Assembly (NCBI GenBank): GCA_947495035.1
Contig: CANLXI010000017.1
Coordinates: 89,454 to 153,453, forward strand
Direction of reading: 5' to 3'
Source of the DNA: an uncultured Granulosicoccus sp.
GTDB taxonomy: Bacteria; Pseudomonadota; Gammaproteobacteria; Granulosicoccales; Granulosicoccaceae
Length of the DNA stretch: 64,000 nt
Part shown: positions 9,312 to 18,416 of the stretch, in pieces
How the letters are laid out: the number at the start of each line of letters is the position of its first letter
How positions within the stretch are numbered: the first letter of the stretch is position 1
The notes under the pieces: generated by a model
Seen by the model: only the letters and a program-made list of their open reading frames with translations
The model's database searches: none
Told to the model about the DNA's origin: nothing
Translations under genes and position numbers: made by a program

Positions 9312-10371
9312 CACTCTGTTCTGTCGTTGTCTTGTCATATCGGGTGATCTGCTGCTCCTCCCCATCCGCCTTGTCGGATTCGATGATGGCATGCAGTGCT
9401 TCAACGGCGCGAGCGCCCACATGGCCGGGGCTCTCGTTGCGTCCACGCCCCAGGGCGATGTCGACCAATCTGTCGGCGGGCCCCTCGCAGCTGTATTTCC
9501 AGGCGTCTTCAGGCACTTCTGCCACCCGCGTTTCTCCATCAGGCAGCTTCAGTACCAGACGTTGGGTTTCGATATCCAGCAGCACCGAGCCATGCTTGCC
9601 ATACACTCGAATGTCCACTTCGAATCCATGCCCATGAGGAACACCGCAACTGCCGGAAAAGACGCCTGTCGCACCGTTGTCGAATCGCACGGCGGCGGCA
9701 TCGTGCAAGTCGATGGTGGAGGGGGCTCTGAAGTTCATCGAACGCACGGTCGAACAGCGCAGGTCGGTCAACCAGAACAGGATACCCAGCGCATGGGACA
9801 GCTGACCGTAGGCATATCCGCCGCCCTGGTCGGGAGATTCCCAGGTACTGGGTTCCGGCTGAATGGCGATATGTCGCCAGTTGGCCAGCTCACCACCGGA
9901 GAATATGCTGCGGGTGAACGAGGCCATGTGACAGACCACGTGTTCGATCTCGCCAATCTGCGAGATCATCTCGCGCATCTCGTCCAGTCCGGGCTTGTAA
10001 TTCCAGCCGTAGGCAACCAGTAGCTCCCGCTCTGAGGCGTTTGCCACCTGAACCAGATCCCAGGCGTCTACGGGCTCCAGGCACATGGGTTTCTCCACCA
10101 GTACATGACAGCCTTTTTCCAGAAACGCTCTGGCCTGTTCATGATGCAGGTGGTGTGGCGAGGAAATGACCGCGATGTCGATATCCCGGTCCAGTACTTC
10201 CTGCCAGTTTTCCGTGGCGAAGTCGAAATCGAATTCCTTCTGGATCAGGTTGAGCTCCTTCTGGCCAAGGCGGCAGACCGAATCCAGCTTGACCTCGGGC
10301 CGATTGGCCAGAACGGGAATATGCATGCGATAGGCGAAGTGCCCTGCGCCGATGATTGCTGCTTTTATCAT
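9304..10371 (-). CDS. Gfo/Idh/MocA-family NAD(P)-dependent sugar dehydrogenase
   Basis: A 355-residue oxidoreductase with an N-terminal Rossmann fold (AAIIGAGHFAYRMHIPVL) and the family motif VEKPM, where the Lys is catalytic. A longer alpha/beta domain follows. Start chosen at Met 10371: it directly precedes the dinucleotide fold, and AGAGG lies about 9 nt ahead. Coupled to the lactonase downstream, it most likely oxidises a sugar at C1 to a lactone. It follows the second LacI gene by 22 bp on the same strand, so regulator, dehydrogenase and lactonase may share a transcript. Confidence 0.88.
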   Translation of the reverse strand: MIKAAIIGAGHFAYRMHIPVLANRPEVKLDSVCRLGQKELNLIQKEFDFDFATENWQEVLDRDIDIAVISSPHHLHHEQARAFLEKGCHVLVEKPMCLEPVDAWDLVQVANASERELLVAYGWNYKPGLDEMREMISQIGEIEHVVCHMASFTRSIFSGGELANWRHIAIQPEPSTWESPDQGGGYAYGQLSHALGILFWLTDLRCSTVRSMNFRAPSTIDLHDAAAVRFDNGATGVFSGSCGVPHGHGFEVDIRVYGKHGSVLLDIETQRLVLKLPDGETRVAEVPEDAWKYSCEGPADRLVDIALGRGRNESPGHVGARAVEALHAIIESDKADGEEQQITRYDKTTTEQSDG

Positions 10372-10393
10372 TGATTGATGCCTCTTGAGTGGG

Positions 10394-11413
10394 TCAGGTA
10401 CTTTCTCTGATTTGAAGGTGATAGCCAACGTCATGGGTGGAGGGCTGGTCGATCTTGCCCTCCAGACGTTCCATGACCAGCTGGGCGGAGCGCTCGCCGA
10501 TCGCGCGTCCCTTGATCTGGACCGTGGTCATGGGTACCGGCAGAAGCGCTGACAGGTCGAGATCGCCAAAGCCGGCAATGGCGACATCTTGCGGAACACT
10601 GAGCTTGTTCGACAGGCACCACATCATCGCGCCATGCGCTGGCAGCTCTGCCAGAAAGAAAACGGCCTCGGGCTTTTGCTCGCGTGACAGGAGTGACTGG
10701 ATCAGTGTCATGCCGCTGGCGATGGTGGCAGGCTTGTCTGAAGCCAGTATCACGTTCTCATCCGCGTCAAGCCCTGCCTGACGCATGGTGTCGATGAATC
10801 CGCGTGTCCGGTCCTGCGCCTGGTCGTTATCCGAGGAGGCGCCGCCAGCCAGGACGATGTGTCGGTATCCGCGTTCTATCAGATGACGCGTCATGTCCAC
10901 GGCACCGCTGTAATTGTCAAAGCCGACTGCGCTGTCTACCACCTTGTCGCACAGGTTCCAGGCTTCCACCACGGGACCGGGAAAGGTGTCGAGCATCTTG
11001 CGGGTGGCCTCGGTGTGAGAGAAACCGGTCACGATGATGGCGTCAGCCTGGCGCGCAATGAAGGTTCGTACCGCTTCTTCCTCCTTCGCCGGCGACCAGT
11101 CGCTGATGGCCAGCAGCATCTGCAGCCCCTTGGGCTCCAGCACCTGATTGGCTCCCTGGGCGAAGTCGGCGAACAGGGAACTGGCGATGATGGGTACCAC
11201 GATGCCGATCATGCCGGAGCGCTGCGACACCAGGGAGCGCGCCGTCAGGTTGGGGATGTAGCCGATGTCTTCAATGGTCTGCTGAATCCTGGCGCGTGTA
11301 TCTGCGTGCACGGTATCCGGCTTGCGCAGGGCGCGGGACACGGTGATCAATGACAGTCCGGAAGCCCTGGACACGTCCTTGAGGGTCACTTTCCTCTTGT
11401 TGTGTTGTGTCAT
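10394..11413 (-). CDS. LacI-family transcriptional repressor (second paralogue)
   Basis: A 339-residue regulator closely related to the one at 7156-8184. Both share the SLITVSRALR recognition helix, the GYIPNLTARSLVSQRSGM hinge segment and the VPI-ASSLFADFAQG effector-domain start. Met 11413 is the only start adjacent to the helix-turn-helix. It is divergent from the sugar ABC operon, and the 200-bp gap between them contains two palindromic operator candidates, so it is the best candidate repressor of that operon and of itself. The pair probably arose by duplication and may respond to different effectors. Confidence 0.94.
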   Translation of the reverse strand: MTQHNKRKVTLKDVSRASGLSLITVSRALRKPDTVHADTRARIQQTIEDIGYIPNLTARSLVSQRSGMIGIVVPIIASSLFADFAQGANQVLEPKGLQMLLAISDWSPAKEEEAVRTFIARQADAIIVTGFSHTEATRKMLDTFPGPVVEAWNLCDKVVDSAVGFDNYSGAVDMTRHLIERGYRHIVLAGGASSDNDQAQDRTRGFIDTMRQAGLDADENVILASDKPATIASGMTLIQSLLSREQKPEAVFFLAELPAHGAMMWCLSNKLSVPQDVAIAGFGDLDLSALLPVPMTTVQIKGRAIGERSAQLVMERLEGKIDQPSTHDVGYHLQIREST

Positions 11414-11501
11414 GTCGCACTCTCTCCAGCATCTTGGCCGTGCAGGTATTCGCGCCGTGCACTTTTGTGCAAGGCGGAATTGAAAAATCTCAATTTGTAA
11501 T

Positions 11502-11517
11502 TGACATACGAACATCA
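11502..11517. promoter_or_regulatory. Putative LacI-type operator O1, overlapping a -35 element
   Basis: TGACATACGAACATCA is an imperfect palindrome centred on CG, as in LacI/GalR operators. It overlaps TTGACA (11501-11506), a good -35 hexamer for the plus-strand sugar operon; the matching -10 is weak. It shares the framework TGAYAT-CGAA-TCA with the second site 43 bp away centre to centre, about four helical turns, which would suit a looping repressor pair. Confidence 0.55.
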
Positions 11518-11542
11518 TTTCCGTTAACGTCAGTTTACACGC

Positions 11543-11562
11543 AATGATATTCGAATGTCATT
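11543..11562. promoter_or_regulatory. Putative LacI-type operator O2 (near-perfect 20-bp palindrome)
   Basis: AATGATATTCGAATGTCATT is symmetric at 18 of 20 positions about a central CG, the hallmark of LacI-family sites. It lies 53 bp before the binding-protein start codon, where bound repressor would block transcription. It pairs with the weaker site at 11502-11517. Confidence 0.65.
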
Positions 11563-11615
11563 CGTTGATAGAGATTTCTTGGAAACACCATTTCAGGCCA
11601 CATGAGGGGGATAGC

Positions 11616-12932
11616 ATGTCTACATCAATCAACCGTCGCAGGTTTCTGGGCGCCACCGCAGCTGCCGGTGCAGCTGCATTTCTGCCGTTCAGTCGGGGTC
11701 ACGCGGCCTCCGGCGAAGTTTCCGTCTGGAAGTTCGGCGGAACGCCTCAGGAAATCGAAACCTGGGCACAACGCAACGATGTCTTCTCGCAGGCCAATCC
11801 GGACATCGATCTGAAGTATTCCTATTTCAACGGGCAGATCCGTCGGCAGAAGATCCTGGCCGGATTCCAGACCAACCGCGTGGCGGATGTCGTCATCGCC
11901 TTCGGTCAGGACATCCCGGAATTCGCAGGCTTCGGCATGCTGCAGCCACTTGACGATATCGCTGGCAGCAAGATGGACGGCTGGAAGGAGCGCATCGTTC
12001 CCGAGGTCTATCAGTCCGGTGTTCACGAAGGCAAGCTCTACGCATTGCCTACCTATGTGGACATGGCCAGCTTCCTTGCCATCAACCTCGATGCCATGGA
12101 AGAGGCCGGCTTCGACAGGCCGCCGGAAACCTGGGAAGAGCTGCGTGAGTATGCCAAGGCGATGACCAAGCCCGATCGCCCGGGTATTGCCTTCCCGGCG
12201 ACGACAGCGCCTGTGGATATCAATATCTTCGAGGGCCTGGCCTATGCCAATGGTGGACGCATCTTCGATGAGGAGACCGGCAAGGTCACACTGAACGATC
12301 CGGGCGTGGTTGATGCCCTGCAGTTGTACATGGATCTGATTGCCGATGGCTCGACCCCGGCGGCCACTTCCATGACCGAAACCTTCTTCCGCGATACGGC
12401 GCAACTGTTCGGACAGGGGCGTACCGCAATGTGGATCGGCTTGTCATGGCTCAACACCCCCTGGGGTGTGAACGATGATGTGCGCTGGACCGGCGTGCCA
12501 TTCCCGCGCCCTGAAAAGCCCAGTGGCAGTTATGAACCCGTCAGCGCGATCATGGATGGCACAGCGATGCTGATGATCTCCTCGCGGGCGAAAAATCCGG
12601 AAGCGGCATTGGAGTACGTCGACTTCTGGTCGCAGAACCAGCAGATGGAAATCTGGGGTGGTCAGCCCGAGATTGCACGTATCCCGGCAGGCAAGGCTGC
12701 CTGGGACAACCCCGAGCTGAAGGAAGCCTGGCCGAACTGGGTCAAGTCCTACGATGCAGGCACTCTGTTCAAGGGCGGTGCACCCATGCCGCGCTTCATC
12801 GGGGTATCGGCCATCGAGTCCTCGCTGGGTACCGCAATACAGCAAGCCGTACTTGGCCAGAAGACACCGCAGGAAGCGTTGGACGAAGCCACAGCTGCCG
12901 CACAGACACAAATCGATCTGATCCGCGGCTAA
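11616..12932 (+). CDS. Sugar ABC transporter substrate-binding protein with Tat-type signal
   Basis: A 438-residue extracytoplasmic solute-binding protein of family 1 (UgpB/MalE type). The N-terminus NRRRFLGA followed by an Ala-rich hydrophobic stretch and HAASGE is a twin-arginine signal peptide, so export is probably in folded form. The mature part shows the typical lobe pattern with the conserved VVIAFGQD-like and YALPTYVD segments. The start at 11616 follows GAGGGGG at 11604-11610. It is the first gene of the operon and binds the substrate for the two permeases just downstream. Confidence 0.93.
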   Translation: MSTSINRRRFLGATAAAGAAAFLPFSRGHAASGEVSVWKFGGTPQEIETWAQRNDVFSQANPDIDLKYSYFNGQIRRQKILAGFQTNRVADVVIAFGQDIPEFAGFGMLQPLDDIAGSKMDGWKERIVPEVYQSGVHEGKLYALPTYVDMASFLAINLDAMEEAGFDRPPETWEELREYAKAMTKPDRPGIAFPATTAPVDINIFEGLAYANGGRIFDEETGKVTLNDPGVVDALQLYMDLIADGSTPAATSMTETFFRDTAQLFGQGRTAMWIGLSWLNTPWGVNDDVRWTGVPFPRPEKPSGSYEPVSAIMDGTAMLMISSRAKNPEAALEYVDFWSQNQQMEIWGGQPEIARIPAGKAAWDNPELKEAWPNWVKSYDAGTLFKGGAPMPRFIGVSAIESSLGTAIQQAVLGQKTPQEALDEATAAAQTQIDLIRG

Positions 12933-12962
12933 GTCTTCAACAACCCCTGGGAGGGCCCGACG

Positions 12963-13847
12963 ATGCTGCGAAGCGATCGTTTACTGGCGTATGCCATGAT
13001 CTTGCCTGTCGTGATTGCTGTTGTTGCATTCGTCGTCGGGCCTACTTACAACGTGGCCACACTCAGCCTCACTCAAGTGGTGATGGGGCAGGAGCGTGGT
13101 TTCGGTACGCTCGGAAATTTCCGGGCACTGGCCGCTGATCCGGTCTTCGGACTGGTACTGCAGAACACGGCCATCTGGATTCTGGGCGGTACATTCCTGT
13201 GCGTCACCGTCGGTCTTGGTGTCGGAACGTATCTGGCCATTGATTCACGCATGACCGGCTGGTTGCGTGCACTGATCCTGTTGCCATGGGTACTGCCTGA
13301 TGTGGTCACGGCCATGGCCTGGAAGTGGATGCTGCATGGGCAGGTCGGCATCATCGGCCAGACACTGGAGTCGAGTGGAATTACCGAGGACACCATTTCC
13401 TTTCTCGGCGACCCGGATCTGGTGATGTGGATGCTGGTCATCGTGCTCATCTGGCGCAAGATGCCTCTGGTGGCCTTGATTCTGTGTGCCGCCATCCGAT
13501 CGGTGCCGGATGACCAGCTGGAGGCAGCTCGCATGGATGGGGCCAATGCTGTAGAACGCTTTCGCTTCGTCACCTTGCCCAATATCGCCTTTTCGCTGAC
13601 GGCTGTCACCGTGATCTCGATGATCTGGATTACCGCCGAGTTTGCCTTGCCGTGGATCATGACCGGAGGCGGCCCCGCCAATGCCAGCCAGATCATGGCC
13701 ACCTATATCTATCAACAGAGCTTCGAGTTCTTCAACTGGGGTGTTGCCTCAGCCATGTCCGTGGTCAACCTCTTCATGCTGGCGTCCATCGTTGCGCTCT
13801 ACCTGTATGTCAATCGCCGCTCCTGGGCGTCGGAGGAGTCGAAATGA
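12963..13847 (+). CDS. Sugar ABC transporter permease (MalF/UgpA type)
   Basis: A 294-residue inner-membrane permease with about six transmembrane segments. The cytoplasmic EAA loop that docks with the ATPase is visible as EAARMDGANAVERF. It starts 30 bp after the binding-protein gene, and its stop overlaps the next start in ATGA, so the two permeases are translationally coupled and should form the heterodimeric channel. Confidence 0.94.
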   Translation: MLRSDRLLAYAMILPVVIAVVAFVVGPTYNVATLSLTQVVMGQERGFGTLGNFRALAADPVFGLVLQNTAIWILGGTFLCVTVGLGVGTYLAIDSRMTGWLRALILLPWVLPDVVTAMAWKWMLHGQVGIIGQTLESSGITEDTISFLGDPDLVMWMLVIVLIWRKMPLVALILCAAIRSVPDDQLEAARMDGANAVERFRFVTLPNIAFSLTAVTVISMIWITAEFALPWIMTGGGPANASQIMATYIYQQSFEFFNWGVASAMSVVNLFMLASIVALYLYVNRRSWASEESK

Positions 13848-14701
13848 ACGAGCAACCACGTCCGCTTTACTGGCTCTTTCTCGGCCTGGTAGGCCTGGTG
13901 ATATCCATCTATGTGCTGTTTCCGGTCTTCTGGCTGTTTCTGGCCTCGTTCAAGACGGAAGCCGAGCTGGCGCAACTGCCGATCTCTTTCTGGCCGCAGG
14001 CTGCAACTCTTGATGCCTACACGGCGCTGTTCTCGGATACCCATCAGAAGGGGCAGTTGCTGGATTGGCCACAACTGATCGGCAACAGCTTCTTCGTGGC
14101 CATCAGTTCCACCGTGCTGGTGTTGTTCTTCGGCACACTGGCGGGGTATGCCTTCGCACGATTGAGCTTTCCGGGTCGTGACCTCATTCTGGGCGGACTG
14201 CTGATCAGCCGCATGTTCCAGGGGGCGGCGCTACTGCTGCCCACTTACCGGTTGATGAGCATGCTGGGCTTGCAGGACAGTCTCATCGGGCTGGTGCTGC
14301 TCTACTCGGCCTTCGGCTTGCCCTTCGCCACCTGGATCATCGCGTCAAGTCTGCGTGAGATTCCCAAGGAGCTTGAGGAGAGCGCCATGATCGATGGTGC
14401 CACTCGTCTGCAGAGCATGGTCAAGGTGGTACTGCCACTGGCCACACCTGCATTGATCACCGCATCCATGTGGCACTTTGTCGGCGCCTGGTCCGAGTTT
14501 GCCTTTGCCTCCATATTGCTCGAGTCCAACGAGAACAAGACCGTCACCATTGGGCTGGCAAGCTTTGTCGAACTGTTCACGCTGGAGTTCCAGTACGTGG
14601 GGGCCGCAGCGACCATCGTGGCATTGCCCATCATGCTGGTGTTCTTCTTCGGACAGCGCTATTTCACCCGCGGACTGCTGGCCGGGGCTGTCAAGGGATG
14701 A
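13844..14701 (+). CDS. Sugar ABC transporter permease (MalG/UgpE type)
   Basis: A 285-residue partner permease with six predicted membrane helices and an EAA loop (EESAMIDGATRLQSM). The N-terminal helix is followed by a long periplasmic segment with the usual SFKTEAEL motif. Start and stop overlap the neighbouring genes by 4 nt each (ATGA), showing tight coupling both to the first permease and to the dehydratase behind it. Confidence 0.94.
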   Translation: MNEQPRPLYWLFLGLVGLVISIYVLFPVFWLFLASFKTEAELAQLPISFWPQAATLDAYTALFSDTHQKGQLLDWPQLIGNSFFVAISSTVLVLFFGTLAGYAFARLSFPGRDLILGGLLISRMFQGAALLLPTYRLMSMLGLQDSLIGLVLLYSAFGLPFATWIIASSLREIPKELEESAMIDGATRLQSMVKVVLPLATPALITASMWHFVGAWSEFAFASILLESNENKTVTIGLASFVELFTLEFQYVGAAATIVALPIMLVFFFGQRYFTRGLLAGAVKG

Positions 14702-15852
14702 GGATCACCTCGATCAGCGCACGGGCCGTGGATTGCGGCTTCAACCGACAGTCACTGCAGACGAGTCGTGTTGCTTCGCCCATGTCCCGCTTTGCACGCT
14801 TTGCGAAAGAGCGTTCAAGCTGGATGTGGCCGACGAAGAAGGTGTTTGTCTGCGTCACTGGCGAAGATGGCAACACCGGCTGGGGATGCACCAATGGCGG
14901 TGAGATCGTCGAGATGATCGTGAACGAGCATCTGGCACGCTTGCTCCATGGAGAGGAGATCGATGATCTGGCGATGTTGAATGACCAGATGAGTGCCTCG
15001 CTACTGCCGTGCGACCGATCCGGATTTGCCATGATGGCCGTGGCGGGGGTGGATATTGCGCTGTGGGATCTGAGCGCAAAATCTTCGGGACAATCCCTGC
15101 TGGAGCATCTGGGAGGGTCGGACCAGAACACATTGCCGGTCTACATGACCACCCAGAGGCCCGAGACCTTCAATGGCGGTCATTGGCGTGGGCTGAAGGC
15201 GGCCGCTCCCTATGGTCCGGAATCGGGACAGCAGGGCCTGGATGAGAACATCGCATTGATGCGGCGCTTTGCTGCCGCAGCGGGCCCCGATGTGCCGATC
15301 ATGATCGATGCCTTCCTGTCGTGGGATGCCGACTACACTCTGCGCTTCGCCGAAGGGGTCGCCGATCTGCCACTGACCTGGATAGAAGACCCCACACCTC
15401 CGCAGGATCTGGAAGCGCTGGGGAAGATACGCAGCGAGATGGATCCATCCATCTCGCTGGCCCTGGGCAATTTTGCGTTTTCACACGCGGATTGCACCGA
15501 TCTGCTGAGCAGCGGGCTGGTGGATATTCTGCAGCCGGACGTGGCCTGGGCGGGAGGCGTGAGCGAAGCGCTGCGCATTCTCGATCTGGCCAGTGGTCAT
15601 GATGTGCCGGTCATTCTGCACAACACCTGCGAACAACCCTGGGCACTGGCGCTTGCCGCTGCTCGACAGAACGATGCACTGGTCGAGTGTGTCGACCGGG
15701 GAGAAGCATCGCCGCTTTACAGTCTGATGGGGTCACGCCCCGATTTCATTGACGGGCGGGTTGCCGTGCCTTGCGATCCGGCCGGCAATCGTCCACCACC
15801 ACACGTTTCCGCCGCCTTCGAGGTGGCTGTCAATCATATAAAGGAGGGCTAG
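14698..15852 (+). CDS. Enolase-superfamily sugar-acid dehydratase (rhamnonate dehydratase-like)
   Basis: A 384-residue enzyme of the mandelate racemase branch. Metal ligands read as Asp204 (MIDAF), Glu230 (WIEDP) and, at the third position, Asn258 in LALGN, where Glu is commoner. The acid/base dyad is Asp281 (QPDVAW) and His308 (ILHNT). The segment PYGPESGQQGLDENI resembles L-rhamnonate dehydratases. It would remove water from an aldonic acid to give a 2-keto-3-deoxy acid in the cytosol. It is coupled to the upstream permease by ATGA and lies 4 bp from the ATPase gene. The substrate is inferred from motifs and operon partners. Confidence 0.82.
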   Translation: MRITSISARAVDCGFNRQSLQTSRVASPMSRFARFAKERSSWMWPTKKVFVCVTGEDGNTGWGCTNGGEIVEMIVNEHLARLLHGEEIDDLAMLNDQMSASLLPCDRSGFAMMAVAGVDIALWDLSAKSSGQSLLEHLGGSDQNTLPVYMTTQRPETFNGGHWRGLKAAAPYGPESGQQGLDENIALMRRFAAAAGPDVPIMIDAFLSWDADYTLRFAEGVADLPLTWIEDPTPPQDLEALGKIRSEMDPSISLALGNFAFSHADCTDLLSSGLVDILQPDVAWAGGVSEALRILDLASGHDVPVILHNTCEQPWALALAAARQNDALVECVDRGEASPLYSLMGSRPDFIDGRVAVPCDPAGNRPPPHVSAAFEVAVNHIKEG

Positions 15853-15856
15853 CCCC

Positions 15857-16918
15857 ATGGGGTCCGTCGCACTGAAAAACATCCGCAAATCCTATGGCCC
15901 TGTCGAAGTGCTGCATGGCATCGACCTTGACATACGCGATGGCGAATTTACCGTACTCGTGGGTCCTTCCGGCTGCGGGAAATCCACCTTGCTGCGATCG
16001 ATCGCCGGGCTGGAGACCATTACCGGTGGTGATATCTGCATTGACGAAACAGTGATCAATACCCTGGCGCCGAAAGAGCGAAACATCGCCATGGTGTTCC
16101 AGAACTATGCCCTTTACCCGCACATGAGTGTGGCGAAGAACATGGGCTTTTCGCTGCGACTGGCCAAGGAGTCTCAGGCAGAAATCGATCGCAAGGTGAA
16201 TGCGGCCGCCGAGATTCTGGATCTGACCGATTTGCTCGACCGCTATCCACGACAGTTGTCCGGTGGACAACGACAGCGGGTTGCCATGGGGCGGGCCATT
16301 GTACGTGATCCCAAGGTCTTCCTGTTCGACGAGCCATTGTCGAACCTGGATGCCAAGCTGCGCGTACAGATGCGTTCGGAAATCAAGGAACTGCATCAAC
16401 GCCTGAAGACCACCACGGTCTATGTGACACACGATCAGATCGAAGCCATGACCATGGCCGACCGCATCGTGGTAATGCGAGGTGGTCAGATCGAACAGAT
16501 AGGATCGCCGCTGGAGCTGTATGACAACCCGGCCAGTGTGTTCGTGGCAGGCTTCATCGGTTCGCCTTCGATGAATTTCATCAAGGCCACGGCGAAGGGT
16601 GGTGAGCTGGTTCTGGATACTCAGGAGTCGCTGGGTCAACTGCCGGTTGCTCTGAATGAAGGACGTGAAGTCATTGCCGGCTTTCGTCCGGAAGACATCC
16701 GTCTGTCGGATGCGGGCGTTGCGGCGAAGGTTGCGCTTATCGAGCCGACCGGTGCGGAAACCCAGCTGGTACTGCGAACCGGTGGTGAGTCGATCATCAT
16801 GACCACGCGTGATCGAATCACGCTGTCACCGGGCGATCAAGTGCATTTCTCGATCTCCGCAGGCAAGCTGCACGGCTTCGACTCGGAGACTGAACGGACG
16901 ATTCAAGGTTCTGTCTGA
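15857..16918 (+). CDS. Sugar ABC transporter ATP-binding protein (UgpC/MalK type)
   Basis: A 353-residue ATPase: Walker A GPSGCGKS near residues 36-43, signature LSGGQRQR, Walker B FLFDEPLSNLD and the switch His in VTHDQIEA. A C-terminal TOBE/OB-fold regulatory domain follows, in which GFRPEDIRL is typical of MalK/UgpC. It would energise the permease pair encoded just upstream. The last base of its TGA is the first base of the next start codon. The decayed fragment at 21854-22270 resembles residues about 190-240 of this protein. Confidence 0.96.
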   Translation: MGSVALKNIRKSYGPVEVLHGIDLDIRDGEFTVLVGPSGCGKSTLLRSIAGLETITGGDICIDETVINTLAPKERNIAMVFQNYALYPHMSVAKNMGFSLRLAKESQAEIDRKVNAAAEILDLTDLLDRYPRQLSGGQRQRVAMGRAIVRDPKVFLFDEPLSNLDAKLRVQMRSEIKELHQRLKTTTVYVTHDQIEAMTMADRIVVMRGGQIEQIGSPLELYDNPASVFVAGFIGSPSMNFIKATAKGGELVLDTQESLGQLPVALNEGREVIAGFRPEDIRLSDAGVAAKVALIEPTGAETQLVLRTGGESIIMTTRDRITLSPGDQVHFSISAGKLHGFDSETERTIQGSV

Positions 16919-18081
16919 TGAAGATCACGGATGTCAGGGTAATTCGCTTTCGCACGCATGCGGATCGATGGGACATCGGTCATGCGCGGCTGAAGCCGCA
17001 GGCGGAGGTGCATCAGACGATCACATGCATCGATACCGATGAAGGGGTGAGCGGCTATTTCCTGGGCGGCGGCAAACACGGTGATCAGGACGGCATGACG
17101 CCTGACGAACAGCGTCTGATCGAAGGGCGCGTTCGTGATCTTCTGCTCGGCGAAGATCCTTTCGATCGCGAAGCCGTGTGGAAATGGATGTGGGTGGCCA
17201 ATCTTCCGGAAGTGGCGCAGAGCGTTATCGATTGTGCGCTCTGGGATCTGGCGGGGCGCTACGCCGACCTGCCGGTGTACAAACTGATGGGTGCGGCGCG
17301 TGACAAGGTGCCGGCCTATGCCTCGACTTATCCCAATATCGGGCAGCCCGAGGTCTACGCCGAACATGCGCTGGCCTGTCGTGAGGAGGGTTACCAGGCC
17401 TACAAGATTCATCCTCACTACTTCTGGAATCCGGACACCGGCAAACCGACCAAGGGGCGCCCGTCCAACATTCGCGCCGATATCGAGACCATCAATCTGG
17501 TGCGGGAAGCCGTGGGGCCGGACATGGTATTGATGTACGACGTCTGGGGTACGTATCACACGATCGAAGAGACCATCAAGGTCGGTCGTGAACTGGAGAA
17601 GAACGATTTCTACTGGTTCGAGCATCCGATGCCCGAATACCGTGTCGAGAGTTATGTTCGCTTGTGCAGGGAATTGTCGATCCCGGTTCTTGCCCCGGAA
17701 ATCGCCGCTGGTGGGGTGTTTACCCGCGCTGAATGGATATTGCGTGGTGCATCGGACATGAGCCGCATGGATATCAGGCGCGGCGGTGTCACGGGCTGTC
17801 GCAAGACAGCGGTCGTTTGCGAAGCATTCGGTCAGCGTTGCGAGATTCACATGGCAGGCTGGGGCAATCTGCAGGTCATGGGAGCCACCTCGGAAGATAC
17901 CAGTGAATGGTACGAAAAAGGGCTGCTGGCCCCCGGGGTCGACTACAACGCAAGCCATCCCTATCTGAAACGCAATTGTGACCCCATGGACGCTGAAGGC
18001 TACGTGGCACTGCCACAGACGCCGGGGCTTGGCTACGAAATCATCTGGGAGCACATCGACGACAACCGGATAGCCTCATGA
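16918..18081 (+). CDS. Second enolase-superfamily (mandelate racemase-type) dehydratase
   Basis: A 387-residue enzyme with a complete active-site set: Lys163-x-His165 on the second strand, metal ligands Asp208 (LMYDVW), Glu235 (WFEHP) and Glu261 (APEIA), then Asp285 (MDIRRGG) and His311 (IHMAG). It differs clearly from the first dehydratase in the operon, so the two are not a recent duplication and probably act on different sugar acids or stereoisomers. It overlaps the ATPase gene by one base and the mutarotase gene by ATGA. I cannot name its substrate. Confidence 0.84.
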   Translation: MKITDVRVIRFRTHADRWDIGHARLKPQAEVHQTITCIDTDEGVSGYFLGGGKHGDQDGMTPDEQRLIEGRVRDLLLGEDPFDREAVWKWMWVANLPEVAQSVIDCALWDLAGRYADLPVYKLMGAARDKVPAYASTYPNIGQPEVYAEHALACREEGYQAYKIHPHYFWNPDTGKPTKGRPSNIRADIETINLVREAVGPDMVLMYDVWGTYHTIEETIKVGRELEKNDFYWFEHPMPEYRVESYVRLCRELSIPVLAPEIAAGGVFTRAEWILRGASDMSRMDIRRGGVTGCRKTAVVCEAFGQRCEIHMAGWGNLQVMGATSEDTSEWYEKGLLAPGVDYNASHPYLKRNCDPMDAEGYVALPQTPGLGYEIIWEHIDDNRIAS

Positions 18082-18416
18082 GCCTCTACCGCCGCGCCTG
18101 GACGATGCAACTGACAGAAGGCTCGGAAGCTGCCTACGAGGCAGCGCATGCCGAGATCTGGCCGGAGTTGCGAGAGCAGATGACAGACAGCGGCATCGTG
18201 CGCTTCTTTCTGTACCGTTCCGGCACCACGATCTTTGCCTTTCAGGAGCGCGCGCAGCCTTTTGATTCAACCACGGCGCCACCGAGTGACATCACCCGTC
18301 GCTGGTGGCGCAAGATGGCCCCGTTGATGGAGACGACGGGTGACGACCAACAACCGATTCACACTGTATTGCGTGAGGTTTTCGCACTGGAGCCCACGAC
18401 GGAGAACGACACATGA
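18078..18416 (+). CDS. L-rhamnose mutarotase family protein (RhaM/DUF718)
   Basis: A 112-residue dimeric alpha/beta-barrel protein that interconverts alpha and beta anomers of L-rhamnose or a similar 6-deoxy sugar. The family pattern is clear: a strand, then EAAHAEIWPELREQM with the catalytic-region His, then the RFFLYRSG strand and a TRRWWRKM segment. Its presence in a catabolic operon argues that the imported substrate is a reducing sugar of the rhamnose/fucose type. It is coupled by ATGA on both sides. Confidence 0.85.
   Translation: MSLYRRAWTMQLTEGSEAAYEAAHAEIWPELREQMTDSGIVRFFLYRSGTTIFAFQERAQPFDSTTAPPSDITRRWWRKMAPLMETTGDDQQPIHTVLREVFALEPTTENDT

Noticed and set aside
16903..18054. 383-codon minus-strand frame
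   Set aside because: Antisense of the second enolase-superfamily gene, which has a full catalytic set; the shadow has no family features.
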